Assembly: GCA_964370715.1 (NCBI GenBank)
Contig: CAYJKJ010000029.1
Location: forward strand, 1 to 22,102
Direction of reading: 5' to 3'
DNA from: CAYJAY01 sp964370715
Lineage (GTDB): Bacteria; Bacillota; Clostridia; Oscillospirales; Ruminococcaceae
Length of the DNA stretch: 22,102 nucleotides
This document shows positions 1 through 7,810 of the stretch, in pieces. The first letter of the stretch is position 1. The number at the start of each line of letters is the position of its first letter. The translations under genes and the position numbers were made by a program. The notes below the pieces were generated by a model, which saw nothing but the letters and a program-made list of their open reading frames with translations, was not told where the DNA came from and searched no databases.

Positions 1-386
1 TTGAAATCGAAAAACTCGAAAAATTCCTTGGCGGAGTTAAAGATATGAACGGTCTACCGGCTGCTTTGTTTATCGTTGATTCACGCAAAGAACATATTGC
101 GGTAGCGGAAGCTCGCAAACTCAACATCCCAATAATCTCTATCGTTGACACAAACTGTGACCCGGACGAAATCGATTATGTTATCCCAGGAAACGACGAT
201 GCTATCCGTGCGGTTAAACTCATCGCAGGAGCAATGGCAAACGCTATAATCGAAGGTCGCCAAGGCGAGCAAGATTTCGACGGTGAACAACCGGAAGCTG
301 CAGCACCGGCAGACACAAAAGAGCTTGACCCCGCTGCTGCTAAACAAGTTGAAAAAGAAATGACAGCCGACGCTTCGGCAAAATAA
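1..386 (+). CDS. rpsB: 30S ribosomal protein S2, C-terminal part (5' end outside window)
   Basis: This is the C-terminal part of ribosomal protein S2, which binds the head of the small subunit and is needed for S1 binding and initiation. The reading frame is open from base 3 and ends at TAA 384-386. The S2 signatures FLGGVKDMNGLP, RKEHIAVAEARKLNIPI and VDTNCDPDEIDYVIPGNDDA are clear. The last ~45 residues form the usual charged, Ala/Glu-rich variable tail. The first in-frame ATG inside the window is at 45, but it lies in the conserved domain and is not the start. tsf follows 31 bases later on the same strand, the standard rpsB-tsf order, so the two are almost certainly co-transcribed from a promoter upstream of the window. 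Confidence 0.97.
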   Translation, partial: EIEKLEKFLGGVKDMNGLPAALFIVDSRKEHIAVAEARKLNIPIISIVDTNCDPDEIDYVIPGNDDAIRAVKLIAGAMANAIIEGRQGEQDFDGEQPEAAAPADTKELDPAAAKQVEKEMTADASAK

Positions 387-417
387 GTTTAATTATTTGA
401 AAGGAATTTAAAAATAT

Positions 418-1326
418 ATGTCTTTTACAGCAAAAGATGTGCAATCGTTGCGTGAAGCAACCGGTTGTGGAATGATGGATTGCAAAAAAGCTTTGACCGA
501 ATCGGGCGGCGATATGGAAAAAGCCAGCGAATATCTTCGCGAAAAAGGTCTTGCCGCTGCGCAAAAAAAAGCTAGCAGAATCGCTGCTGAAGGTCTTGTT
601 TATGCCGTTGTTAATGGAACTAAAGGCGTTATAATCGAAGTTAACTCGGAAACAGATTTTGCCGCAAAGAGCGACAGCTTCAAAGATTTCGTTATGCTTT
701 GCGCAAACACAGTTATCGACCAACAGCCAAAAGATGTTGAAGCTCTTTCAACTTGCGAAGTTGATGGAATGACGATCGAAAAACATCTTCAAGATAAAAT
801 CTTAACGATCGGCGAAAACATTAAAATCAGAAGATTTGAAACGTTCGAAGGAGTTCTTGTTCCTTACATCCACGGCGGCGGAACCCATTCGGTTATGGTT
901 CAATTTGACACAGATGTTAAATTCGCAGGCGACGAAAAGTTCACAGCTTTCGGAAAAGATATCGCAATGCAAATTGCTGCAGTTAACCCGATGTTCCTCA
1001 AAAAAGAAGACGTTTCTACTGAAGAACTCGAAAAAGAAAAAGCAATTCTTACACAACAAGCTCTTAACGAAGGCAAACCACAAGAGATTGCCGAAAAGAT
1101 GGTTCTTGGAAGAATTGGCAAATACTATAAAGAAAACTGCTTGCTTGAGCAACCTTTCGTTAAAGACGATAAAATTTCGGTTTCGGGATATGTTTCAAAC
1201 ACAGCAAAAGATTTCGGAACATCTATCTCGATTGTAAAGTTCGTTCGCTATGAAAAAGGCGAAGGTCTTGCAAAACGTGAAGACGACTTTGCGGCTGAAG
1301 TTGCAAAGATGCAAGGAAACGGCTAA
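418..1326 (+). CDS. tsf: translation elongation factor Ts
   Basis: EF-Ts is the cytoplasmic guanine-nucleotide exchange factor that recycles EF-Tu from the GDP to the GTP form. The product is 302 aa, within the family range. The N-terminal UBA-like domain carries the signature VQSLREATGCGMMDCKKAL (residues ~8-26), which contacts EF-Tu. The core begins with the EVNSETDFAAKSDSF motif (~residues 74-88), whose TDF dipeptide wedges into EF-Tu near the Mg site. The C-terminal subdomains follow. The start ATG at 418 is preceded by AAGGA at 401-405. The gene is downstream of rpsB and is closed by a strong terminator at 1351-1389. In many Bacillota pyrH and frr follow tsf, but here an unrelated c-di-GMP gene does. 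Confidence 0.98.
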   Translation: MSFTAKDVQSLREATGCGMMDCKKALTESGGDMEKASEYLREKGLAAAQKKASRIAAEGLVYAVVNGTKGVIIEVNSETDFAAKSDSFKDFVMLCANTVIDQQPKDVEALSTCEVDGMTIEKHLQDKILTIGENIKIRRFETFEGVLVPYIHGGGTHSVMVQFDTDVKFAGDEKFTAFGKDIAMQIAAVNPMFLKKEDVSTEELEKEKAILTQQALNEGKPQEIAEKMVLGRIGKYYKENCLLEQPFVKDDKISVSGYVSNTAKDFGTSISIVKFVRYEKGEGLAKREDDFAAEVAKMQGNG

Positions 1327-1350
1327 TATAAAAAAACAGCTAAGTTTATC

Positions 1351-1389
1351 AAACGGTTCGAAGGCTTGTCCTTCGAACCGTTTTTATTT
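1351..1389 (+). terminator. rho-independent terminator of rpsB-tsf
   Basis: The sequence shows a perfect 14-bp stem, AAACGGTTCGAAGG (1351-1364) paired with CCTTCGAACCGTTT (1370-1383). The loop is 5 bases and a T-rich tail follows to 1389. It starts 24 bases after the tsf stop codon and separates the ribosomal transcript from the downstream c-di-GMP gene. Confidence 0.95.
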
Positions 1390-1434
1390 GTACAAAAGGA
1401 AACTATACCGCTGAAAGTGGTAACACCGAATGTA

Positions 1435-1463
1435 TTGATTTTTGTTAAAAAACATACTATAAT
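1435..1463 (+). promoter_or_regulatory. sigma-A promoter of the GGDEF-EAL gene
   Basis: TTGATT (1435-1440) is separated by 17 bases from a perfect TATAAT (1458-1463). The expected transcript starts near 1470, giving a ~100-base AT-rich leader before the TTG start at 1571. This promoter also argues against the upstream in-frame GTG at 1466, which would lie at or before the transcript start. Confidence 0.8.
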
Positions 1464-1570
1464 ATGTGTTGGTTAATATCTTGTTAACAATTAATTTCTA
1501 TTTTGCTAACCTTGCAATAAAACAATATAATAATCGTTATATTATATCTATACAATATAGGGAGGTATCC

Positions 1571-3820
1571 TTGGATCATTCAAAGAGAACCAAATTTCTT
1601 ATTCTTTTTTTAACCATCCTAATGGTTCTTTTAAGTATACATATCTACAGTGTCAACATAACAACTTCATTAAACGATTCGGTAAATGACACTTTAAACG
1701 AACTGATGTCGCAACAAAAATTTATTATAGATGAATTTATCGACAGCAAAAAAAAGATGTTATACGGAGTTGCCGACACGCTTGCTATGTTGTATAGCGA
1801 AAACACGCTATTCTCCGACCCCGATGAAATTGCAGACATTATCCATTCAGCCGAAACACACATCGATTTTGAAAACGTTGTCATAGCGCAAACGGACGGG
1901 ATTGGTTATGGCTCAAACCACGAGCAGTTTGACCTTTCTGATTTCGACCTGTTCAATAAAGCTATCCAAGGTTATGAGCCGGTTTCAAACCTCACTATCT
2001 CCCCTTTTAGCGGAAAACAAGTCATTACTTTCGCTATTCCAATTCAAAATAACAGCGATCAAATTGTCGGTGCTATTTTGGCGGAAATAAGCACCGAAAT
2101 GCTAGAGGAACACCTTATTTCGTTTTATGACGATAACGGAGTTGTTGTCCTGATTGATGAAAATGCGAATATTATCGCAACAACATCTAACAACTTTGGG
2201 CTTGAAGTTGGAAGCAGTATCCTTGACATTATCCATTTGCTAGAGTTCCCACGCAATATAAACCCCGAATCGTTCGAAGAAATTCTTATAGCAACATCCC
2301 GCAACGGATTTATAAATTATAGCGTAGAAGGGGAATCCCGGCGCTTTCAATATCTTGATATCAACCAAACTAACTGGACGCTTTTAGTGTCGATTCCCGA
2401 GCATATAATCTATCAAAACTCAAACCACGTTATACTCAACACCTCATTATTGTTTTTAGAGATAATTGTTATCATGCTGATAATGTGGGCAAGAACCAAT
2501 AGTATCAAAAAAAATTCTCTAAAAGAGATCGAACGTTTTGCATACTATGATGATATGACGGGATTAATGAACCAAAAGAAGTTTAAGATAGAAGTTGAAA
2601 AAACTATAAAAGCCAACGAAGACACGGATTTTAGTATAGTTAAGATTGATATTGCAAACTTTAAAGTTATTAATAAGCTGTTTAACTATGAAATAGGAAA
2701 CGAGGTAATAAATATTGTTGCGAAAAATTTGCAACATATTATTAACGTTTTAAATGATAAACATATACTTTGTTCGAGAATAGCGGCGGATGAATTTTTG
2801 CTTTTCGGAAAACATGATAATCTTATAAATCTAGGCCGAGTTAAATCTAGTTTTGAAAACAGCATAAACGAAAAGATATATGACGTTTGCTCTCGCAAAG
2901 TCAAGTTCCGATATAGCCGATATAAAATCCCCCCCGAAGTTACCAACATCGATGAAATAATTGATATGGTTCTTTTAACACATAACTATTGCAGAAAAAT
3001 CGGTTTTCGTGGCATATATGACTATGACGACGATATGAAAAACGAGTTGATGAAAACAACCGAGATAATCGACAATATGCAAGAGGCGTTGGATAATCAA
3101 GAATTCATAGTCTATCTTCAACCAAAATACTATCTTTCAGACGGTTCTCTATATGGTTGCGAAGCGTTGGTTAGATGGAAAAGACCAAACGGCGAATTGA
3201 TGTATCCTAGCGAATTTATTCCGATATTTGAACAAGAAGGCTTTATCGTTAAGCTAGACACATATATGCTAAAAAAAGTTTGCGAAATTGCAAAGCGTTT
3301 TAGAACCAACGGGCTAGGCGACATTCCGATATCGGTCAACTTTTCAAGGTTACATATGCTAAACAAAAACTTTTCCAAAGAGATAACTCGCATAGTTGAT
3401 AGCTATGATATACCGAGAAGCTTGATCGAGATAGAGATGACCGAAACTTCTATGGTCGAAAGCGAACAGGAATTTAAAGAGTTGTTCCAGCAACTCCATG
3501 ATGAGGGCTTTAAACTTTCGATGGATGATTTTGGAGCCGGGTATTCCTCGCTTGACCTATTGTCAGAGCTGAATTTCGATGTTGTTAAACTCGATAAAAG
3601 CCTGCTTGCGAAGTCTGAACAATCCGACAAAAAGAAATATGTTATTGAAGCTATTCTTAATATGGCTAAAGGGCTTAATCTCCAATCGGTTTGCGAAGGG
3701 GTCGAAACTCTTGAACAATTAGAGTTGCTTAAAAGCCTAGGATGCGATATCGCTCAAGGCTACTACTATTCAAAACCTATTCCAAACGAAGATTTTGAGA
3801 AGTTATTAAAAAAATTGTAA
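1571..3820 (+). CDS. membrane Cache-GGDEF-EAL protein, probable c-di-GMP phosphodiesterase
   Basis: The product is 749 aa from the TTG start at 1571, which follows a strong GGAGG at 1561-1565. A longer in-frame start (GTG 1466) is possible but has no ribosome site. Order: transmembrane helix ~8-27, extracytoplasmic sensor of the dCache type (~30-290), second helix (~292-310), GGDEF-like domain (~320-470), then EAL domain (~490-745). The GGDEF signature is degenerate (AADEF, ~405-409), so cyclase activity is unlikely, although GTP binding could remain. The EAL domain looks catalytic: EALVRW (~531), SVNFS, EMTET, DDFGAGYSS (~652), VKLDKSLL, CEGVET and QGYYYSKP are all kept. The inferred role is to hydrolyse c-di-GMP in response to an external ligand. 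It is transcribed alone between its own promoter and terminator. The ligand cannot be told from the sequence. Confidence 0.9.
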   Translation: MDHSKRTKFLILFLTILMVLLSIHIYSVNITTSLNDSVNDTLNELMSQQKFIIDEFIDSKKKMLYGVADTLAMLYSENTLFSDPDEIADIIHSAETHIDFENVVIAQTDGIGYGSNHEQFDLSDFDLFNKAIQGYEPVSNLTISPFSGKQVITFAIPIQNNSDQIVGAILAEISTEMLEEHLISFYDDNGVVVLIDENANIIATTSNNFGLEVGSSILDIIHLLEFPRNINPESFEEILIATSRNGFINYSVEGESRRFQYLDINQTNWTLLVSIPEHIIYQNSNHVILNTSLLFLEIIVIMLIMWARTNSIKKNSLKEIERFAYYDDMTGLMNQKKFKIEVEKTIKANEDTDFSIVKIDIANFKVINKLFNYEIGNEVINIVAKNLQHIINVLNDKHILCSRIAADEFLLFGKHDNLINLGRVKSSFENSINEKIYDVCSRKVKFRYSRYKIPPEVTNIDEIIDMVLLTHNYCRKIGFRGIYDYDDDMKNELMKTTEIIDNMQEALDNQEFIVYLQPKYYLSDGSLYGCEALVRWKRPNGELMYPSEFIPIFEQEGFIVKLDTYMLKKVCEIAKRFRTNGLGDIPISVNFSRLHMLNKNFSKEITRIVDSYDIPRSLIEIEMTETSMVESEQEFKELFQQLHDEGFKLSMDDFGAGYSSLDLLSELNFDVVKLDKSLLAKSEQSDKKKYVIEAILNMAKGLNLQSVCEGVETLEQLELLKSLGCDIAQGYYYSKPIPNEDFEKLLKKL

Positions 3821-3828
3821 TTAAAATG

Positions 3829-3865
3829 GCGGTAAATCAAGCTTATTGATTTACCGCTGTTTTTT
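3829..3865 (+). terminator. rho-independent terminator of the GGDEF-EAL gene
   Basis: A perfect 12-bp stem, GCGGTAAATCAA (3829-3840) with TTGATTTACCGC (3846-3857), has loop GCTTA and is followed by TG and a run of six T (3860-3865). It lies 9 bases after the stop codon. Confidence 0.93.
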
Positions 3866-3887
3866 GGTATTATGTTTTCCCAAAAGC

Positions 3888-3915
3888 AAAGGGCGAACAC
3901 ATTCGTTCGCCCTTT
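3888..3915 (-). terminator. probable terminator of the solute-importer operon
   Basis: A 10-bp stem, AAAGGGCGAA (3888-3897) with TTCGCCCTTT (3906-3915), has an 8-base loop. Read on the minus strand it sits 20 bases after the importer stop codon and is followed by GCTTTTGGG, a short and interrupted T tract. It is therefore weaker than its plus-strand neighbour. The two hairpins back the convergent genes. Confidence 0.65.
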
Positions 3916-3935
3916 AAAGCTATATTCATTAAAAT

Positions 3936-5522
3936 CTATCCCGGAATTAAGCCTTTTTCCAAAAGGAATTCTTTCGAAACCTGTGCTGCATCAAGACCTT
4001 CTTCAACCACTCTGCCGTTTAGCATACTCATCGTTTCGTCGTCGAGAGCATCGGAAAGTTGTTTCATAAGCCCCTCTACTTCGGGATATTGTTCATAAAC
4101 TTTCTCGTTAACTAGCGGGAACATATTGTACGGAGGGAAGAATCCAAGGTCATCTTCCAACAACGAAAGTCCTTGTTTTGCAACCAAACTATCGGTAGAA
4201 AACGCCGTTATAACGTCTACTTCATCGTTTTCAATCGCTGTATACATAAGCGTTCCGGTAAAGTTCGGGGTGTCCTCAAAATACATATCATACATCTTAG
4301 ACATTCCTAAATACCCGTCCTCACGAACCGCAAATTCAGGCGAACAACCAAGTAGCAATCTCGAAGAAACTTTCGAAAGATCCGACATCGTTTCAAGAGA
4401 ATATTGTTCAGCCGTTTCGGGTTTAACCGCTAATACATAGGTATTGTTAAAATTAAGATGATCCAAAACATAAAGATTATCGGTTTCACGAACCGTCTTT
4501 CTTATCTTTTCAAAAACCTCGTCGCTCGATGTTCCCGGAACAAACGTGTTTCCTAGAACTGCCGAATAAAGCGACCCTGAATATTCTGGGTATATGTCGA
4601 TCTCGCCCGATGTTAAAGCATTAAACGCAACCATAGTTCCGCCAAGGCCTAGTTTTCTTTCTATCTTTAAATCGGTGTTATATTCTATCATGTCGGCAAT
4701 AAGGTTTCCGACAACTCGTCCTTCAACCGCTTCTTTAGAGCCAACAACGATATCGGGTTCTTGAGCCAAACTGCTGTAGCCCATAACGCCTATGATTATA
4801 GCAAAAGTTGTGACAACGGCGGCAATCGTTGTTCTTTTGCTTCTTTTCAAAGAAGCAATAGATTCGGGGGTTATGTTGGTCGATTTAAGTTGCAAGCTAA
4901 TCGGGGTAGCAGCTTTTTCGACCTTCGCCATGATAAGATCCATCGTTAGCGCCAGTATACACGCCGGAATAGCGCCGGCCAACATCATAGTTGTGTTCAT
5001 GGTGTGTATACCCGAGATAACAAGCGTTCCTAAAACCTCTGTTCCGATATAAGCAGCGATCGTCAACAGCCCTACTGCGGTTACCGAGGATATACGAATA
5101 CCTGCCATAATAACGGGAAGAGCAAGTGGAATTTGAACTTTAAAAAGAATTTGAGTGTTGGTCATTCCGATGCCTTTTGCGGCTTCTAGCGTATCTCGAT
5201 TTATGTTTGCAAGCCCGGTGTATGTGTTTTTAAGTATCGGAAGAATCGAATACAAAACTACTACAAAAACTCCCGGTATCGCTCCTATACCAAGTATCGG
5301 CATAACAAGACCCAATAGCGACAGGCTCGGTATCGCTTGAATTATATTTGCAATGCTTAAAACCGGCTTGTTGAAATTCTTGTAATTGAATATTATAATA
5401 CCAAGCGGAACTGCTATTAAAATAGCTATTGCAATTGCGATAAAGGTGTATTGAATATGATTATAAAGAAGTTTGGCAACATATTCGATATTTGCGCTGT
5501 AATAAGCAAATAAACTAGACAT
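3936..5522 (-). CDS. compatible-solute ABC importer: permease fused to substrate-binding domain
   Basis: This 528-aa fusion is of the OpuB/OpuC type, importing glycine betaine, choline, carnitine or a related osmolyte. Residues ~1-210 are a permease with about five membrane helices and the ATPase-contacting EAA loop (EAAKGIGMTNTQILFKVQ, ~113-130). A further helix (~233-250) anchors the C-terminal binding domain outside the cell. That domain begins at DIVVGSKEAVEGRVVGNLI and has the family's GEIDIYPEYSGS motif, ending GLIPG-TAG. The fusion fixes one binding domain to each permease. The ATG overlaps the end of the ATPase gene by 8 bases, so translation is coupled. The exact substrate is uncertain because the aromatic-box residues cannot be assigned by eye. 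Confidence 0.92.
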   Translation of the reverse strand: MSSLFAYYSANIEYVAKLLYNHIQYTFIAIAIAILIAVPLGIIIFNYKNFNKPVLSIANIIQAIPSLSLLGLVMPILGIGAIPGVFVVVLYSILPILKNTYTGLANINRDTLEAAKGIGMTNTQILFKVQIPLALPVIMAGIRISSVTAVGLLTIAAYIGTEVLGTLVISGIHTMNTTMMLAGAIPACILALTMDLIMAKVEKAATPISLQLKSTNITPESIASLKRSKRTTIAAVVTTFAIIIGVMGYSSLAQEPDIVVGSKEAVEGRVVGNLIADMIEYNTDLKIERKLGLGGTMVAFNALTSGEIDIYPEYSGSLYSAVLGNTFVPGTSSDEVFEKIRKTVRETDNLYVLDHLNFNNTYVLAVKPETAEQYSLETMSDLSKVSSRLLLGCSPEFAVREDGYLGMSKMYDMYFEDTPNFTGTLMYTAIENDEVDVITAFSTDSLVAKQGLSLLEDDLGFFPPYNMFPLVNEKVYEQYPEVEGLMKQLSDALDDETMSMLNGRVVEEGLDAAQVSKEFLLEKGLIPG

Positions 5523-6651
5523 TGTTTGAAACCTCCTCGTAATCTATAAACTGTTGGCTCAGCGTTGTTACAAGGGTACTTGTTGTAACAAGACCGTTTA
5601 AAGTTCCGTCTTCATCAACAACCGGTATGCTTGAAACGCCAAGCGCCTTAACCTTTTTAAGTAGTTCAACGATAGAATCGTATTGGCTCGCAATAACTTT
5701 CGGTGTTTTAATCATAGTCGACACTGGCGCTTGTTTGTCTTGGCATTGAGCAAGGTCAATCGCAGTAGCCACGCCAATAAACTTGTTTTGATCGTTTAAT
5801 ACTAGAATTCTATCGACCTTACGAAGACGCATATTTTCAATAGCTTTTAATATAGGAACCTCCATAAACGTTGTTACAGGGGTTGTTACCATTATATCTT
5901 TCGCCCTTATATATTCGGGATTGCTCCAAATTCTGTTGCGCCCAACAAACGTAGAAACGAATTCGTCAATCGGGTTTTTAAGGATATTTTCCGGTGTGTC
6001 ATATTGAACAATATCCCCATCTTTCATGATACAAATTCTATCCGCAATCTTAACCGCTTCGGTCATGTCGTGGGTAACGAACACAATTGTCTTTTTAAGT
6101 TTAGCTTGAAGGTTAACAAGTTCATCTTGAAGCTGATGTCTTGTTATTGGGTCGACCGCCGAAAACGGTTCGTCCATAAGAATAATTTCGGGATCGGTAG
6201 CAAAAGCTCTAGCAACGCCTATACGTTGGTTTTGCCCACCCGAAAGTTGCACCGGATATCTTCCGCTATACATCTCATAATCAAGCCCTACCATCTCGAG
6301 GAGCTTTTTCGTAGTTTTATTAATCTCTTCTTCCGGAACCTTTTGAAGTTTTGGTATAATCTCGATATTTTCCTTGATTGTCATGTGGGGGAAAAGCCCT
6401 GTTTGTTGAATGACATAACCAATATGCCTTCTAAGCTCTATCGGGTCTTTGTCCGTTATATCTTCTCCGTTGATATAAATTTTTCCTTGTGTTGGGCGAA
6501 TTAACTTGTTAATCATTTTAAGCGTAGTTGTTTTTCCGCAACCGGAAGGGCCTATAATAACAACAATTTCGCCTTTTGCTATCTCGAAGTTTGCGTCGTT
6601 AATAACGTTAACTGCCCTATAGCTTTTACTTATGTTTTCAAACCTAATCAA
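5515..6651 (-). CDS. opuCA: compatible-solute ABC importer ATPase with CBS domains
   Basis: The product is a 378-aa ATPase of the betaine/carnitine/choline (QAT) family, working with the fused permease that overlaps its 3' end. Walker A is GPSGCGKTT (33-41), the Q-loop is IQQTGLFPH (~80-88), the signature is LSGGQ (135-139), Walker B is ILMDEPF (~156-162), and the switch histidine is in FVTHDMTEA. Two CBS domains follow (~250-305 and ~312-370). In OpuA-type proteins this module senses ionic strength or c-di-AMP to gate transport, so direct osmotic gating is plausible here. The start is TTG at 6651 (minus strand), supported by AAAGGGG about 8 bases upstream and by alignment of residues 1-12 to the family's start. 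Whether it is the OpuB or OpuC type cannot be decided from the sequence. Confidence 0.93.
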   Translation of the reverse strand: MIRFENISKSYRAVNVINDANFEIAKGEIVVIIGPSGCGKTTTLKMINKLIRPTQGKIYINGEDITDKDPIELRRHIGYVIQQTGLFPHMTIKENIEIIPKLQKVPEEEINKTTKKLLEMVGLDYEMYSGRYPVQLSGGQNQRIGVARAFATDPEIILMDEPFSAVDPITRHQLQDELVNLQAKLKKTIVFVTHDMTEAVKIADRICIMKDGDIVQYDTPENILKNPIDEFVSTFVGRNRIWSNPEYIRAKDIMVTTPVTTFMEVPILKAIENMRLRKVDRILVLNDQNKFIGVATAIDLAQCQDKQAPVSTMIKTPKVIASQYDSIVELLKKVKALGVSSIPVVDEDGTLNGLVTTSTLVTTLSQQFIDYEEVSNNV

Positions 6652-6696
6652 TAAAAATACCCCTTTCTGAAATAAAAATTAAAATCTACTAGGTAT

Positions 6697-6725
6697 ATTA
6701 TAGCAAAAACGAGAATAATTTTCCA
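6697..6725 (-). promoter_or_regulatory. extended -10 promoter of the solute-importer operon
   Basis: On the minus strand TGC-TATAAT (hexamer 6702-6697) forms an extended -10 element. The -35 region is weak (TGGAAA at 6725-6720, spacing 17). Transcription would start near 6690, about 40 bases before the TTG start codon. Confidence 0.65.
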
Positions 6726-6884
6726 CAATTTTTTTAAATTTAATTTATTATTCACATAATTTATCCAAACTACAACCTATTTTGTTTGATTTATGTAACA
6801 ACAAACAAGGCTCTAGCGCCGTTTTGCATAAGAACAAAACGATACCAAAGCCTGTTATTATTAATTTAATGTATACAAAAAGTA

Positions 6885-7460
6885 TTAAAGATTTCCTTTA
6901 AGCCCTATTTTTTCTGCGCTTTTTTTCATTCCATCAATCGTTATCTGCATAACCTCATCTAGCGGCATTTCGAGCATCTCGCAACCTTTTTTGACAACTT
7001 CACGATTAACGCCGGCGGCAAAAGCCTTGTCTTTAAACTTCTTTTTCAGCGATTTAATTTCAAGATCAAGAACACTTTTAGAAGGGCGCATTAAACACAA
7101 AGCGTTTATTAGCCCCGTTAGCTCATCGATCGTATACAAAACCTTTTCCATAAGGCTTTCGGGTTTAACATCTGTGCAAAGCTCATATCCATGGCTCATT
7201 GCGGCATGGATATAAAATTCATCAACTCCGTTTTGTTTTAGAATTTCTTCGGTTTTCTTACAGTGTTGTTCGGGATATTTCTCATAGTCTAGGTCATGGA
7301 TAAGCCCAACTACCCCCCAAACCGTTTCATCTTCACCGTTTATCCTCGCAAATTCCTGCATAGCCGCCTCGACAGCCAAAGCATGGTTAACAAGCGATGG
7401 GGTTTTTGTGTATTCCGTTAAAAGCTCCCAAGCCTTTTCCCTCGTTAAAACATTTTCCAT
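6885..7460 (-). CDS. HD-domain (HDIG-type) hydrolase, uncharacterised
   Basis: This 191-aa cytoplasmic protein belongs to the HD phosphohydrolase superfamily. The metal-binding series is visible: H26, H55-D56 in GLIHDLDYE, H85 and H90 in HAAMSHGYE, and a distal Asp in TIDELTGL. Enzymes of this fold cleave phosphate esters or nucleotides with a two-metal centre. This subfamily is widespread in Clostridia and its substrate is not known to me. There is no signal peptide or membrane helix. The ATG at 7460 has AAAGGGAAC upstream. It appears monocistronic, with a promoter at 7657-7684 and an unusually long structured leader of ~190 bases, so its expression may be controlled at the RNA level. No clear terminator follows; a weak 7-bp hairpin near 6820-6842 lacks a T tract. 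Confidence 0.85.
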   Translation of the reverse strand: MENVLTREKAWELLTEYTKTPSLVNHALAVEAAMQEFARINGEDETVWGVVGLIHDLDYEKYPEQHCKKTEEILKQNGVDEFYIHAAMSHGYELCTDVKPESLMEKVLYTIDELTGLINALCLMRPSKSVLDLEIKSLKKKFKDKAFAAGVNREVVKKGCEMLEMPLDEVMQITIDGMKKSAEKIGLKGNL

Positions 7461-7561
7461 TATTTTTGTTCCCTTTCAGTTTTAATTTTCAATTTATTAT
7501 TTTTAAAATATTAAAATCCATATAACCAAAGATTAACAATTCCGCAAAGCCTCGATTTTTA

Positions 7562-7651
7562 GAAATACTACGGTTTTTGCGCCGTAGCGCAAAATGGCGA
7601 GCGACTGCTCGACAAGTAGTATTTCCAATATCTCCGCCCCTATGGGCAGAG
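7562..7651 (-). ncRNA. structured leader RNA candidate upstream of the HD-domain gene
   Basis: Read on the minus strand from the predicted transcript start, the RNA begins with a 9-bp hairpin (7651-7631, loop AUAG). It then forms a three-way junction: an outer 10-bp stem GAAATACTAC (7625-7616) with GTAGTATTTC (7571-7562), an inner 5-bp hairpin CGAGC-AGUC-GCUCG, and an inner 8-bp hairpin UUUUGCGC-UACG-GCGCAAAA. The last has a cUACGg loop, a classic stable UNCG tetraloop. The first hairpin has a U-G pair on this strand but a C-A mismatch on the other, so both features favour minus-strand RNA. I do not recognise a known riboswitch class. It could instead be a dispersed palindromic repeat that happens to lie here. 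Confidence 0.5.
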
Positions 7652-7656
7652 ATTAT

Positions 7657-7684
7657 ATTATAACATTTTAAACACAATTATCAA
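7657..7684 (-). promoter_or_regulatory. promoter of the HD-domain gene and its structured leader
   Basis: On the minus strand TTGATA (7684-7679) is 16 bases from TATAAT (7662-7657). The -10 is preceded by TGT, an extended -10. The expected start near 7650 coincides with the first base of the 5' hairpin, leaving a leader of ~190 bases before the ATG at 7460. The rest of the 7461-7810 gap is AT-rich. For the plus-strand flavoenzyme I see only a lone TATAAT at 7720-7725 without a good -35. Confidence 0.65.
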
Positions 7685-7810
7685 TAGGCTTTTTCGACAT
7701 TTTTGGCAGAATATTTATCTATAATTAATCATATGTAAATAATGCCCTAAACGAAAAGTTAAGAGGTTAATATATTACAAATAACAAGGTAGTAACGAGG
7801 ATTAAACCAG

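Noticed and set aside
836..1237. Out-of-frame ORFs inside tsf and other large genes
   Set aside because: They overlap well-supported genes, have Lys/Phe/Ser-rich shadow composition and lack ribosome sites.
1466..1570. In-frame upstream start (GTG 1466) for the GGDEF-EAL protein
   Set aside because: It lies right after the TATAAT of the promoter, has no ribosome site, and adds residues unlike the family. TTG 1571 has GGAGG at the right distance.
6652..6884. Possible terminator or small RNA between the HD-domain and importer genes
   Set aside because: Only a 7-bp hairpin (CGTTTTG/CAAAACG) without a T tract is visible. Apart from the importer promoter I see nothing there.
7489..7677. 62-aa minus-strand ORF upstream of the HD-domain gene
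   Set aside because: It covers the hairpins of the leader, has no protein-like pattern and no ribosome site.
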